Source: Peristeroidobacter soli
Lineage (GTDB): Bacteria > Pseudomonadota > Gammaproteobacteria > Steroidobacterales > Steroidobacteraceae
DNA length: 64,000 bases
Assembly: GCF_004138485.1 (NCBI RefSeq)
Contig: NZ_RYEV01000005.1
Coordinates: 1 to 64,000, forward strand
Reading direction: 5' to 3'
Position 1 is the first letter of the stretch, and the number at the start of each line of letters is the position of its first letter. Made by a program: the position numbers and the translations under genes. Below the pieces are notes generated by a model. That model was not told where the DNA came from and did not search any database. It worked only from the letters and a program-made list of their open reading frames with translations. Below, piece after piece: positions 34,325-43,822 of the stretch.

Positions 34325-37048
34325 ATGACTCGAATCGGTTTCAAACGTATTGGTGGAATAGCCGCTGCGTTGGCGCTGCTTGTTCTTACGGCTTGTAGAG
34401 GGGGAGAAGACACCCGGTCCATACCTCTCCAGCCTGAGCCACCCGCTTCCACTCTCGTGGCGCCTCCAGCCAGTCTCACCTACCAGAGTGCGACATATGC
34501 GCTCGGCTACGCCATTGCCGACAATGTGCCGGTCAGCTCGGGGGGCGCCATCAGCGTCTACACCGTATCTCCAGAATTGCCGGCGGGTCTGAACCTCGAT
34601 CCGAGCACCGGCGTGATCAGTGGCACCCCTGCCGCTGTCTCGGCGCAGCACTTATACGCGGTCACCGGCAGCAACGACGCAGGATCGGCACAGGCCACCT
34701 TCAGTATCGAGGTAACGGAACAACCAACGGCGCCGACTGATCTGCGCTACGCGGACCCGGTTGCGTCGTACACCGTGAACACGGAGATCTCGCCGAACAC
34801 TCCCACCAGTGCCGGTGGGGGCGTCACGTATTACAGCGTGATTCCTGCGCTACCGGCCGGGCTCGCCCTCGATCCGGTTAACGGAGTCATCAGCGGTGTG
34901 CCGACGGTCGTCGCAAGCCCGCTGAGCTACACCGTGACTGCAAGCAACAGCGCCGGTGCGACGCAGACGCAGCTGGAAATTGACGTCGGTCCGCAACTGA
35001 AGCCGCCAGTGAACTTGAGCTACACCAACCGTGCAGTCGTCTATGTGCGTGGGCAGCCGATCAAGGCGAACGAAGCAACTGTCGCCGGCGGTCCCGTCAG
35101 CAGTTTCAGCATATCGCCCGTATTGCCTGCCGGGCTTGTGCTGGATCCGGTAAGCGGCGCGATCAGCGGCACGCCGGTTGACACTGCAAGCACAGGGATC
35201 TTTACGGTGACCGCCAGCAACCGCGCCGGCGTTGCCCAAACAATCCTGATCATTGGCGTCGGCGAACGGTTGAGCCCGCCCACCAAGCTGGTCTACGCCA
35301 ACCAGCCCGTTGTCTATGCTCGGAACCAGGCGATCACGCCCAATCTCCCCGACACCGCCGGCGGAATTGCGACGAACTACAGCATCTCGCCTTACTTACC
35401 GCTCGGACTTGTATTGAATCCCACAAGCGGCGTCATTAGCGGAACGCCCACGGTGATGTCCAAGCGGCAGACTTACGCCGTGACCGCCGGCAATGCCGCA
35501 GGCTCCGTGCAGATCAGTCTCGTCATGGAGGTCGCCGAGCAGCTACAGCCGCCGAGTAATTTAGCCTATGCGACGACGACCGCTGCGTACACCTCCAATC
35601 AGGTGATCGCTGCAAATATTCCCTTCTACACCGGCGGTGTGGCCACGGATTACAGTGTGTCGCCAGCACTACCAACTGGGCTCGCGCTGGACCCGACCAG
35701 CGGGGTGATCACGGGCACCCCGATGGTGACGGTGCCCATGGGTTCATATGTGGTGACCGCCAGCAACGGTGCGGGTTCGACTTCCGTCAGTCTGTCGATC
35801 GGGGTTGCCGAGGAGGCTCAGCCGCCCTCGGACCTCTCCTACGGCGATGTAACGACTACCTATGCCCAGTTTGGTCCGATCACACCGAACATTCCCAAAA
35901 ACAACGGCGGGATGATCACGCTCTATGAAGTCTCGCCGGAGTTGCCGGAGGGCCTCATGCTTGACCCTGCAACAGGAATCATCAGCGGTCGACCTGCGGT
36001 TGAAGTCTCCCAGAGCACCTATACGGTGACGGGCAGCAATAGCGCCGGGTCGGCCAATGCGACGATCGAGTTTTCCGTAAAGGCTCCTTGGGCGCCAAAG
36101 TTCACCGTGGGGGCCGCTACCAGAGTTCCGATCAACGGAATCAAGAAATACGCGTACGGCATCAATGACTCCACGTTTCCATTTCTTCCCAACCGCGACG
36201 GCACGCAGTATCTCGCTTTCTGGGGCGACGCTTCGGTGATGCGATACTCAGGGACCGACCTCGATTCGATGCAACCTCCGCCGGGCAACGAGTCGGTCAA
36301 CGTGACAGTCACTCCCGGCGTCAGCCGTGATTGGGACTCCGCTGGCAACTGGATGCTTACCGCCACGCGCACGCCTGACGGTGCGCTCGTCGCGTTCGTT
36401 CATGGTGAAGACCACCACTTCCTCGATGGCGGATCCGGTCAATGGAACTCGTCGGGCCTGTGGATTTCGTGGGACGACGGTTTCAATTGGACCAACTATG
36501 GCGAGGTCGTTGGCGAGCCCAAGCCGCCAAAAGCACAGCCGTTCGGGGGAATTGGGATTGGCGGGATCTGGGACCCGGTCAATCAGCGTTGGCTTGGGTA
36601 TAACGGCGACAAGGCATTCATTTCAACGGACCCGCACGCGCTGCCCGGCACCTGGTATGGATATTACAACGAAGCGTTCAGCCAGCACGTCGATCCGACG
36701 CAGCCATTGCTTCCTCTGGATATCGCACCCGGCATGAAGGATGCGTACGCCAACAATGGCACGGGCGGGGGGATCACCTACAACTACTATCTTAGACAGT
36801 TCATCAGGACGTGGATGTGGTTCGGTAAGAAGAAGCAGATACTGGCTGCATTCAGTCCCGATGGATTGCACTGGAAAGCTCCGGTGACGCTCTTCACCGA
36901 GACGGACCCTTACACAGCGAGCTACGCATTCATCGTTGGCGACTCCAGCACTCGATCCGGCCAGGACTGCTACCTGGTATACATGCGTGAGCCGCCCGCG
37001 GGGTCCCTGCGTAAGGACATGATTCGACGTCCCATTCATTTTGAGTGA
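34325..37048 (+). CDS. Lipoprotein with six putative-Ig (He_PIG) repeats and a C-terminal enzyme-like domain
   Basis: 907 residues. Lipobox LVLTAC. Six tandem repeats of about 85-90 residues with the He_PIG signature (SPELPAGLNLDPSTGVISGTP). From about residue 600 a domain with Trp- and Asp-rich motifs (GLWISWDDGFNWTNYGEVVG, GIGGIWDPVNQRWLGYNGD, ILAAFSPDGLHWKAP) looks like a sialidase-type or five-bladed propeller fold, common in glycoside hydrolases and carbohydrate-binding proteins. No catalytic motif assigned. A GTG at 34283 is an alternative start. GGAACT-N14-GTCAC upstream (34254-34278) is only a weak box. Confidence 0.75.
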   Translation: MTRIGFKRIGGIAAALALLVLTACRGGEDTRSIPLQPEPPASTLVAPPASLTYQSATYALGYAIADNVPVSSGGAISVYTVSPELPAGLNLDPSTGVISGTPAAVSAQHLYAVTGSNDAGSAQATFSIEVTEQPTAPTDLRYADPVASYTVNTEISPNTPTSAGGGVTYYSVIPALPAGLALDPVNGVISGVPTVVASPLSYTVTASNSAGATQTQLEIDVGPQLKPPVNLSYTNRAVVYVRGQPIKANEATVAGGPVSSFSISPVLPAGLVLDPVSGAISGTPVDTASTGIFTVTASNRAGVAQTILIIGVGERLSPPTKLVYANQPVVYARNQAITPNLPDTAGGIATNYSISPYLPLGLVLNPTSGVISGTPTVMSKRQTYAVTAGNAAGSVQISLVMEVAEQLQPPSNLAYATTTAAYTSNQVIAANIPFYTGGVATDYSVSPALPTGLALDPTSGVITGTPMVTVPMGSYVVTASNGAGSTSVSLSIGVAEEAQPPSDLSYGDVTTTYAQFGPITPNIPKNNGGMITLYEVSPELPEGLMLDPATGIISGRPAVEVSQSTYTVTGSNSAGSANATIEFSVKAPWAPKFTVGAATRVPINGIKKYAYGINDSTFPFLPNRDGTQYLAFWGDASVMRYSGTDLDSMQPPPGNESVNVTVTPGVSRDWDSAGNWMLTATRTPDGALVAFVHGEDHHFLDGGSGQWNSSGLWISWDDGFNWTNYGEVVGEPKPPKAQPFGGIGIGGIWDPVNQRWLGYNGDKAFISTDPHALPGTWYGYYNEAFSQHVDPTQPLLPLDIAPGMKDAYANNGTGGGITYNYYLRQFIRTWMWFGKKKQILAAFSPDGLHWKAPVTLFTETDPYTASYAFIVGDSSTRSGQDCYLVYMREPPAGSLRKDMIRRPIHFE

Positions 37049-37534
37049 AGCGCCCGAGGCAGGCCAAAGGTTACGTGCCGGACGCAAAGGTGGCGAGTCG
37101 GCCGTGTCTCCGAGCCCGTCGTTACGGGCTCGGCAATTCAGGGTGGCAGCCATCGACGGATGAACATTCGGGTCAATTCCGCTCTTCGAAGGGGATCGAT
37201 GCCGCTGCTCGACTCAGCTGCCAGGGCGGAGTCGATCCGGTACAAATCGAGAGAGGGATTTCGCGCTGTGCTGCGCGGCGCACGGCGACTTCGCTAGCGA
37301 TGCTAGACGGATCGATGATCACAACGTGACAACAACCACACAAGGTGCATCCGTGCTTCGCACTGCTGCACAAGTGATACCCGGCACGCAGAGAGGTCGC
37401 CCATCATTCACAACCGTATACGCCGACACAACAAAGCGCGGGCGATGGCGGATGAGCGCATCAGTGGTTTTTCGCGTAGGCGAAAAGCCGAATAATCGTT
37501 CCGAACCAGGCTTGAACGATGATCGTCGGCGCCG
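37049..37534. other. Intergenic region with a possible gene relic
   Basis: No intact gene seen. Around 37195-37270 one frame reads ID..AR...GGVDPVQI, resembling the start of the 176-aa protein at 33695 (IDALLDAATRGGVDPSQL), perhaps a decayed copy. The remainder has no recognised content. Confidence 0.35.
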
Positions 37535-38476
37535 CTACCGCCGAGCATCTGACGCGACATCGACTTCGTTCAGTCGCCACGCTGCGGAAAATCCGGCAGC
37601 GGTGAGCGTGCGCTCATCCTCCTCCATCGCTTGTGCTCCCAAATGGCGAGCAGCTCGAGCGAAGAGACTTGAGGTCTGATGCGCTCCCGTAATCACGAGA
37701 GGTGAGCTCTCCAGAACGTTGCGATACGCGCGCAGACCTTCGGCCAGGTCCGCGCCGATCAGCAGTCCCCACGCATAGCTGGTTGTTTGTTCCGGCATCA
37801 GCTCCTTCGATAGCCGCAGCGATCTCACGCTGAAGAGCAGCCTCGCCAAGCTGCCTCCCTGCGCGGCGCGATCGACTCCGGCAAGAAAGGAAGCTTCGCA
37901 GATGGAGTCGTTCGCCAGCTCGCCTCGCAGGAAACTGTGATTGCGCAGCAGCCCGAACAGCTCCACCGTCGCAGCTGTGTGAAACTGGACGATGCAATCG
38001 CCACTGACGTGCACCCACTTACCGTGCATGCCGGGAACGCACAGGACGATTGCTTCGCGCGGCCGTTCCGATCTTTGCATCCATCCGGCAATCAGGATCT
38101 CCTCGCCTCGCAAGCGTTCCGGATCGCCGAACACGGAACGGCCTGTCAGTCCCGGAACAATCCTGCATGCATGCTTTCCGATGTCGATGCTGACAGCTGC
38201 CGCGGCCAACTGGTCGTAACTCACCGGAGTTTCGAGCGCGGGCACCTCCGTCCACCCGACGTCCGATCCGATCATCCCGCACAACCAGATGGGGCCGTGA
38301 GCGGCGGGCCAGTTCGCGACGATGTCATTCAGGAGCTGTGCCAGCTCCATGCGTGAGGACGTCTGCAATGTCACATCGCGTGACTGACGCTCGAGAATGA
38401 CGCCGCTGCCGCTGATCAGATACGCATGCAGCGCGCGCGTGCCCCAGGCGATGCCGATACGAACAGCGTGATTCAT
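37535..38476 (-). CDS. dgoK: 2-dehydro-3-deoxygalactonokinase
   Basis: 313 residues, DgoK family (PF05035). Key stretches: IGIAWGTRALHAYLI (N-terminal phosphate loop), WLCGMIGSDVGW, VLCVPGMHGKWVHV, LIGADLAEGLRAY, and the C-terminal LVITGAHQTSSLFARAARHLG. It phosphorylates 2-keto-3-deoxygalactonate with ATP in the De Ley-Doudoroff pathway. Start at the ATG 38476; an upstream in-frame GTG adds eight residues. Divergent from the aldolase gene, with promoters in the 190 bp between. Confidence 0.85.
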   Translation of the reverse strand: MNHAVRIGIAWGTRALHAYLISGSGVILERQSRDVTLQTSSRMELAQLLNDIVANWPAAHGPIWLCGMIGSDVGWTEVPALETPVSYDQLAAAAVSIDIGKHACRIVPGLTGRSVFGDPERLRGEEILIAGWMQRSERPREAIVLCVPGMHGKWVHVSGDCIVQFHTAATVELFGLLRNHSFLRGELANDSICEASFLAGVDRAAQGGSLARLLFSVRSLRLSKELMPEQTTSYAWGLLIGADLAEGLRAYRNVLESSPLVITGAHQTSSLFARAARHLGAQAMEEDERTLTAAGFSAAWRLNEVDVASDARR

Positions 38477-38508
38477 CGAAAGGTCTCGCCAGAAAGCCAC
38501 CGGGTGAA

Positions 38509-38514
38509 TATAAT
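38509..38514 (+). promoter_or_regulatory. Candidate -10 element (TATAAT) for the aldolase operon
   Basis: A perfect TATAAT with no clear -35. If used, transcription starts near 38521, which favours the aldolase start at 38669 over the ATG at 38513. Confidence 0.35.
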
Positions 38515-38668
38515 GTCGCTAAAGAAGCAACACGGCAACCAGGCCCTCTCAGAAGGGGAGGCGGCTCGCGTGGCTTCACGGTCGTCTGGCGCGCTCGATG
38601 GCGCGCTCGATGGCGCGATGAAATTGCTAACAGTGCATCTGACGAGCACTCGCATACGAGGAAAGGGT

Positions 38669-39637
38669 GTGAACAGACTCTCGGGCGCGTTTCCGGTCCT
38701 GCCGACCACGTTCGATGCGAACGGTGTAGTCGACGAAGCGGGCTTCTGCGCAGTCATCGAATTTGCCATCGCCGCGGGAGTCGACGGCTTGGTGTTTCCC
38801 GGTCTGGCCAGTGAGTACGACAATCTGTCGCTGGACGAGCGCTTGCGCCTGATTTCCCTATTGGGAGAAGCCGTGCGCGGACGCACGGCCATCATCGTCG
38901 GGAGCAGCGATCCCGACGAGGCCGTGACCAGAGAGTTGTTGCTTGCGGGCGCAAAGGCGAATGCGGCCGCAGTCATGGTCATGACGCCGAAGTCGCTCGG
39001 CCACGACGTTGATGCGCTCGCCGCTTACTACAATCGACTCGGCGAGAGCGGTGTGCCGCTCATGCTGCAAAATGCGCCGACTCCGATGGGTTCCGGTCTT
39101 GCGACGGAAGCTATCGTGAAGATCCTGGCAGCGGCTCCGGCCGTGTGTTACGTCAAAGAGGAAACCGTCCCGTCGGGGCAGAGAATCACGGCCCTGCTGG
39201 ATGCCGGGCTCGGCACGCTGCGCGGTGTGTTTGGCGGGGCGGGCGGGCGTTACATCACAGATGAATTGTCGCGCGGGGCGGTTGGAACCATGCCGGCCAG
39301 CGAGCTCGCGGACGTTCATGTCGCACTGATGCGAGCGCATCGCGCCGGCGATCGGCAGGTGGTACGGCGCCTGTATGAGCGCATGCTCCCGATTCTGATG
39401 ATGCAGGCTGTCTACCGCTGGCGGCTCACTAAGGAAGTCCTCAAACAGCGAGGTGTGATCGCTAGCGCCTACGTTCGCGCGCCAGGCCCCGAGTTGGATG
39501 AAGTCGACCGGCGCGAGCTGGCGGACATGCTCGTCATGCTCGATGATCTGCTGTTGGAAGGGTTTGCACCACAACCCGCCGCGGCTTCGCTGGCGAGAAG
39601 CAACGACTTGCGGGTACGCTTGGCGGACTACTCGTAG
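38669..39637 (+). CDS. Dihydrodipicolinate synthase-family aldolase (keto-deoxy sugar acid)
   Basis: 322 residues from the GTG at 38669 (GAGGAAA upstream), which gives the normal family start LSGAFPVLPTTFD. Earlier ATGs at 38513 and 38618 would add a low-complexity extension with a short direct repeat. Class I aldolase: Schiff-base Lys163 in CYVKEETVPSGQ; GLASEYDNLSLDER replaces the usual GTTGE loop. The position of the usual catalytic Tyr reads Gln134 (MLQNAP), as in several DHDPS-family sugar-acid aldolases. By context it cleaves 2-keto-3-deoxygalactonate or its phosphate. No dgoA-type aldolase lies in the cluster. Confidence 0.8.
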   Translation: MNRLSGAFPVLPTTFDANGVVDEAGFCAVIEFAIAAGVDGLVFPGLASEYDNLSLDERLRLISLLGEAVRGRTAIIVGSSDPDEAVTRELLLAGAKANAAAVMVMTPKSLGHDVDALAAYYNRLGESGVPLMLQNAPTPMGSGLATEAIVKILAAAPAVCYVKEETVPSGQRITALLDAGLGTLRGVFGGAGGRYITDELSRGAVGTMPASELADVHVALMRAHRAGDRQVVRRLYERMLPILMMQAVYRWRLTKEVLKQRGVIASAYVRAPGPELDEVDRRELADMLVMLDDLLLEGFAPQPAAASLARSNDLRVRLADYS

Positions 39638-39653
39638 GACGCTCAATCCACCC

Positions 39654-40436
39654 ATGCAAGCTGACTTCGGATCGCAGCCCAACCAAAGCCTGATCGATGG
39701 CATTGCCGTGTTGCAGGCATTGGCTATCTCATCCGAGCCCGTGGGGTGTCGCGAACTCGCGCGGCGCCTGAATCTGGAGCCGACGCGAGTCAATCGACTA
39801 TTGAAAACGCTTGCTTGGCTGGGCTTTGCCACCCAGACCGTACGCCGAAAATACCAACCGGGTCCCGGCATGACAGTACTGGCAGCGCAGAGTCTGTTCG
39901 CGTCCTCGCTGATTCGCAAAGCACTGCCATCGCTCGGCAAGTTGCGACGCTTCGGTTATACCGTCGCCATGGGTGTTTTGTGGCGAGACAATGTGAGTTA
40001 TATCTACCACGCGCCCCCTGGTATGAGCGATGCGGATGCCCTCGGGCGCATCGGCTTGTATCCTGCGACTTCCGGCGGTATCGGTATGGTGCTGCTCGCA
40101 GCGCTGGAAGAGCGTGTTGTGAAATCGATCTATCAGGGGCACGAGATCCCCAATTATCCGAACATGAAGGCGCTGCTCACGGACCTCGCGGACATACGAA
40201 AGAAGTCGTACGTTCGCCTGCGCGTGAAAACCGATGTTGAGCAACATACGGTCGCGATTGCGGTCGGCAACCCCGTGCACAGTGCAATCGGCGTGTCAGG
40301 TTGGATTCCCGTCGAGTCGACGCCTACCATCGTGGCGGCGCTGAGGGAAACGGCGCAGGAGATCGAGCAAGCGAGTCAAGTATCCGAGTCGGACAAGGAT
40401 TTGCTGGCCCCGCTGCTGATTCGCCACGCGGTGTGA
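39654..40436 (+). CDS. IclR-family transcriptional regulator
   Basis: 260 residues. N-terminal winged helix (GIAVLQALAISSEPVGCRELARRLNLEPTRVNRLLKTLAWLGFA) and C-terminal effector-binding domain (SGGIGMVLLAALEERVV, HTVAIAVGNPVHSAIGVSG). It lies 16 nt after the aldolase in the same direction, so it probably controls the galactonate genes in answer to a sugar-acid intermediate. The ATG at 39654 is used; the frame upstream overlaps the aldolase. Confidence 0.87.
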   Translation: MQADFGSQPNQSLIDGIAVLQALAISSEPVGCRELARRLNLEPTRVNRLLKTLAWLGFATQTVRRKYQPGPGMTVLAAQSLFASSLIRKALPSLGKLRRFGYTVAMGVLWRDNVSYIYHAPPGMSDADALGRIGLYPATSGGIGMVLLAALEERVVKSIYQGHEIPNYPNMKALLTDLADIRKKSYVRLRVKTDVEQHTVAIAVGNPVHSAIGVSGWIPVESTPTIVAALRETAQEIEQASQVSESDKDLLAPLLIRHAV

Positions 40437-40453
40437 ATATTTGACCGCCGGGG

Positions 40454-41185
40454 CTAACTGCGCGTCACACTCGCGCCCCCGTCGATGGGAATGCATGCAC
40501 CGGTGATCCACGATGCCTGCGGAGTGCTCAAAAAAAGCACCAGCTGGGCCGCATCCTGTGGAGTCCCCAACCGTCCAAGCGGATGACGTGCGATGTTCCG
40601 CGCCAACGCGGCTTCGGGATCCTCCTGCGTTGCCAGCCCTCGCCGCAGCATCGCGGTGTCGATAGACGCCGGGCGAACTGCGTTCACGCGAATGCCGTCG
40701 GGGGCCAGTTCCAGGGACAAGGTACGCGTCAGATTATCGAGTGCTCCCTTCGATGCGGCGTAGGCGGAGAGCGAAGGGGTCGCAAACTGAGAGTTGATTG
40801 ATGAGACAAGCACGATCGAGCCCTCGCCGCGCTCGCGCATCGCTGGCACGAACGCCTGAACGAGGCGGACGGCTCCGACGACGTTCACGTCATAGGCACG
40901 CAGAAAATCTATGGGCGAGGTTTGAAGTGTTCCTCCGCTTTCGCAGATTGCTGCCGCATGCACGATCACTGTCGGGCGCAGCTTTCGCTCTCTGACTAGA
41001 TCCGTGGCTCGCCTTACTGAAGCATCCTCAGCAACGTTGCATATGATGCTCAAGTCTGCGGCGCTTGATTCCGAGACATCGAGCCCGATGACGACAGCAC
41101 CTGCTCGCCGAAACTCATAGCAGATCGCCGCGCCGATTCCGCCGGCAGCGCCACTCACAAGGGTGGTGACATTATGCAGTAGCAC
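40454..41185 (-). CDS. SDR-family dehydrogenase (probable aldose/galactose dehydrogenase)
   Basis: 243 residues, classical short-chain dehydrogenase. Cofactor motif GAAGGIG (12-18), Asp36 after the second strand (VIGLDVS) suggesting NAD preference, NxxG-type HAAAI, Ser128/129, Tyr142 and Lys146 (YAASK). In this cluster the first oxidation of galactose to galactonolactone is missing otherwise, so this enzyme is the candidate. Convergent with iclR; it follows the transporter gene by 15 nt. Confidence 0.85.
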   Translation of the reverse strand: MLLHNVTTLVSGAAGGIGAAICYEFRRAGAVVIGLDVSESSAADLSIICNVAEDASVRRATDLVRERKLRPTVIVHAAAICESGGTLQTSPIDFLRAYDVNVVGAVRLVQAFVPAMRERGEGSIVLVSSINSQFATPSLSAYAASKGALDNLTRTLSLELAPDGIRVNAVRPASIDTAMLRRGLATQEDPEAALARNIARHPLGRLGTPQDAAQLVLFLSTPQASWITGACIPIDGGASVTRS

Positions 41186-41200
41186 TTGGGGTTGCTCCGA

Positions 41201-42496
41201 TCATGTGGTAGCGGCCTGAGACGGTCCTGCCGGCGCAACGGCGGTAATGGTCGGGTCAAGCGATGACGCTCGGGTGGCGAAGAACGCGGCGACCAGCGCG
41301 GCCGGATAGGCAATGGCGACGACGATGAACATCGGGCGATAAGTGATCGTCTGCACCAAATGTCCGATCGCCTGGGTGGAAGCGACCGAAGCTATGCCAC
41401 CGATCAGGGCGATCATGCCGAATGCTTTGCCGAGATGTTGGGCAGGAAACAGATCGACTTTCAGCGCCGTCAGATTGGTCAGCCATACCATATGACAGAT
41501 CGCGACCAGCGCGCCGAGTGCGATGCTGGTGTTGACGCCAGGTTCCCAAGCGTTTAGCGCGCCTATAGGCGCGGCGACGGCCGCGATTGTCATGATGATG
41601 AGTCGTGCACGTGGCGGCGAGGCGCCGCGCCGAATGAGTTGCCCGGAAAGAATGCCACCCGTTAAAGCGCCGATGCCCGCGGCGGCATAAACGACCCACG
41701 TCTGCTCGCCCATCGCGGCAACGCTCATGCCGCGCTCGTCGGTGAGGTATTTCGGAAACCAGAACAGATAAAAGAACCAGACCGGACCGGTGAGTATTTC
41801 CGCAACGGTCAGCAGCCAGAGGGCGGGCGATGCGATCAGTCCGCGCCAGTCGGGCCATTCTTCTTTGAAGCTCGGTTTGTGGCCCTGCGGGGTTGCGGGG
41901 GCGGTGAGGAAAGGGGGTATGCGCTTGGGTCCGTAGATCAGGAACCACATTGCGACCCATGCGAAGCCGACCGCGCCCGTCAGCCAGAACGTTCCTCGCC
42001 ATCCGACATTGTCCGCCAGTCCTGTGATCAGATACGGCGAGAGAGTCGCTCCGATCATGGCTGCGGCGGTACACAGGCCGATGCCGAGCGCCCAGTCTTT
42101 CGGGGTGAACCATTCACGGACGAGTTTCGGCGTCGCGACCCAGTTACCGACTTCACCCATTCCCAGGGCAAAGCGTGTCACGAGCATTTGATGCACATTC
42201 TGCGCGAATCCGCTCATCGCGCCGGCGAACGACCACCAGCCCACGAACAGCGCGAGACCTACGCGAGCGCCGAGTCGATCGACGATCCACGCAGCGACCA
42301 GGTTGAACAGGGTGTATGCAATCAGAAAGGCGGACACGAGATGGCCATAGCCAACGTCGTCGATGTTCAGGTCGCGCTGTATTGGCGCTGCGAGCAGGGA
42401 CAGGGCCTGCCGATCGACATAGTTGAGAAATGCAGAGACGGCGAGCAACGCGACGATCATCCATCGAAAGGGTTGCTCTTTGGCCGATCGAATCAT
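41201..42496 (-). CDS. MFS transporter, hexuronate/galactonate (ACS) type
   Basis: 431 residues, 12 membrane segments. ACS family markers: FLNYVDRQALSLLAAPI in the first helix, FNLVAAWIVDRLGAR loop, ALGMGEVGNWVATPKLVREWF. Relatives such as DgoT and ExuT import sugar acids with protons. It probably imports galactonate or a related hexonate. Divergent from the dehydratase gene at 42641. Confidence 0.88.
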   Translation of the reverse strand: MIRSAKEQPFRWMIVALLAVSAFLNYVDRQALSLLAAPIQRDLNIDDVGYGHLVSAFLIAYTLFNLVAAWIVDRLGARVGLALFVGWWSFAGAMSGFAQNVHQMLVTRFALGMGEVGNWVATPKLVREWFTPKDWALGIGLCTAAAMIGATLSPYLITGLADNVGWRGTFWLTGAVGFAWVAMWFLIYGPKRIPPFLTAPATPQGHKPSFKEEWPDWRGLIASPALWLLTVAEILTGPVWFFYLFWFPKYLTDERGMSVAAMGEQTWVVYAAAGIGALTGGILSGQLIRRGASPPRARLIIMTIAAVAAPIGALNAWEPGVNTSIALGALVAICHMVWLTNLTALKVDLFPAQHLGKAFGMIALIGGIASVASTQAIGHLVQTITYRPMFIVVAIAYPAALVAAFFATRASSLDPTITAVAPAGPSQAATT

Positions 42497-42558
42497 TTCC
42501 CCGCGCTCCTCTCGCCGCCGGCACCGGGCTGCAGCAGCTAGCGTTCAATGTCTGTATC

Positions 42559-42569
42559 GCTATAATAGC
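42559..42569 (+). promoter_or_regulatory. Promoter -10 with overlapping 11-bp palindrome
   Basis: GCTATAATAGC contains a perfect TATAAT and is itself an inverted repeat (GCTAT-A-ATAGC). It lies between the divergent transporter and dehydratase genes, so it may be both promoter and operator. Confidence 0.4.
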
Positions 42570-42640
42570 ACCACACTAAGACGAGAATGGCTCGGGCGCA
42601 AGCGTTGCCGCTCAGGCGTCATTCTCGGGAGGATTGGGGG

Positions 42641-43807
42641 ATGGGCGATATAGTCGCAAGCATCGAAACATTCATTGTTCGTCACGCGCCGCAGGCTCCT
42701 TACTTGTCCTCTGCGGCGGGCGGCCTCGACGTGAACGAACGGGGCTACTTCGTGCGGCCCCAGAACAGAACGATCTACCCGGTCCAGCACAAGTCGGTGA
42801 TTGTAAAGGTCACGACGCGGGATGGCGTCATTGGCTGGGGCGAGACCTATGGCTTGTCCGCTCCCGCCGTGATCGCGGCCTTGAACACGGATGTCATCGG
42901 GCCGTTTCTGCGCGGCCGCGATCCGCTCGACGTGCAAGTCATCTGGGAAGATTTCTACGACATGATGCGGGTCCGCGGTTATCACGGAGGTTTTTACCTC
43001 GACGCGCTCGCGGCGCTGGACATCGCGCTTTGGGATATCTGCGGCAAGATCTTGCGGCAACCGCTTGGAAAACTGCTCGGCGGCATCCGCAGAACTCGTA
43101 TTCCTGCCTACATCTCCGGGTTGCCACAGGCGACGCTCCCCGAGCGCATTGCGTTCGCCAAACAGTGCGTGGACCGCGGTTACAAGGCCTTCAAGCTGCA
43201 CGCCGCGCAGAATCTTGAGCTCGAAAGGGACTTGGCTGGCCTGCGCGAAGCGCTCGGAACGGACGTTGAGCTGATGGTGGATCTCCACTGGCGCCATACG
43301 GCGGGCGAGGCGGCCGAGTTGCTGCATAGATTGTCGAAGTATCAATTGTCCTTCGCCGAAGCTCCGGTCAAGCCCGAGGACGTGGGCGGATTGGCGGAAC
43401 TCGCCCGACGCGTGCCGATGCCGCTGGCGGTGGGAGAGGAGTGGCGCACGGTGTTTGATGCGCGATCTCGTATCGAGTCACGTGCCGCCTCCATCGTCCA
43501 GCCCGAGATGGGGCACACAGGGATCACGCAGTTCATGCGCATTGCGCGATTGGCCGAAGCATTCCATGCGCGCGTCATGCCGCACGCGACGATCGGCTTC
43601 GGCATCTTCATGGCCGCCAGTTTGCACGCCTCCTCGACGCTGCTGGATTTACCGATGCACGAGTATCAGCCCACGATATTCGACGTGAACCTGCACTTCC
43701 TGGAAACGGATATGGCGTGCAAGGACGGCGCCTATGTCGTTCCCAGTGGTCATGGCTTGGGCGTGGAGCCGCGCGAATCGCTTTGGACACATGTGGTGAG
43801 TGAGTAG
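42641..43807 (+). CDS. Mandelate racemase/enolase-superfamily sugar-acid dehydratase (galactonate dehydratase by context)
   Basis: 388 residues from the ATG at 42641 (GGAGG seven bases upstream). Enolase superfamily: capping domain, then the barrel with Lys185-x-His187 (KAFKLH), metal ligands Asp214 (MVDLHW), Glu240 (FAEAPV) and Glu266 (VGEEW), and a base His315 (MPHATIG). Neighbours (DgoK, aldolase, lactonase) make D-galactonate to 2-keto-3-deoxygalactonate the likely reaction, but the K-x-H motif differs from the K-x-N of E. coli DgoD, so another hexonate is possible. Confidence 0.82.
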   Translation: MGDIVASIETFIVRHAPQAPYLSSAAGGLDVNERGYFVRPQNRTIYPVQHKSVIVKVTTRDGVIGWGETYGLSAPAVIAALNTDVIGPFLRGRDPLDVQVIWEDFYDMMRVRGYHGGFYLDALAALDIALWDICGKILRQPLGKLLGGIRRTRIPAYISGLPQATLPERIAFAKQCVDRGYKAFKLHAAQNLELERDLAGLREALGTDVELMVDLHWRHTAGEAAELLHRLSKYQLSFAEAPVKPEDVGGLAELARRVPMPLAVGEEWRTVFDARSRIESRAASIVQPEMGHTGITQFMRIARLAEAFHARVMPHATIGFGIFMAASLHASSTLLDLPMHEYQPTIFDVNLHFLETDMACKDGAYVVPSGHGLGVEPRESLWTHVVSE

Positions 43808-43822
43808 CACGGCAACACGCCG

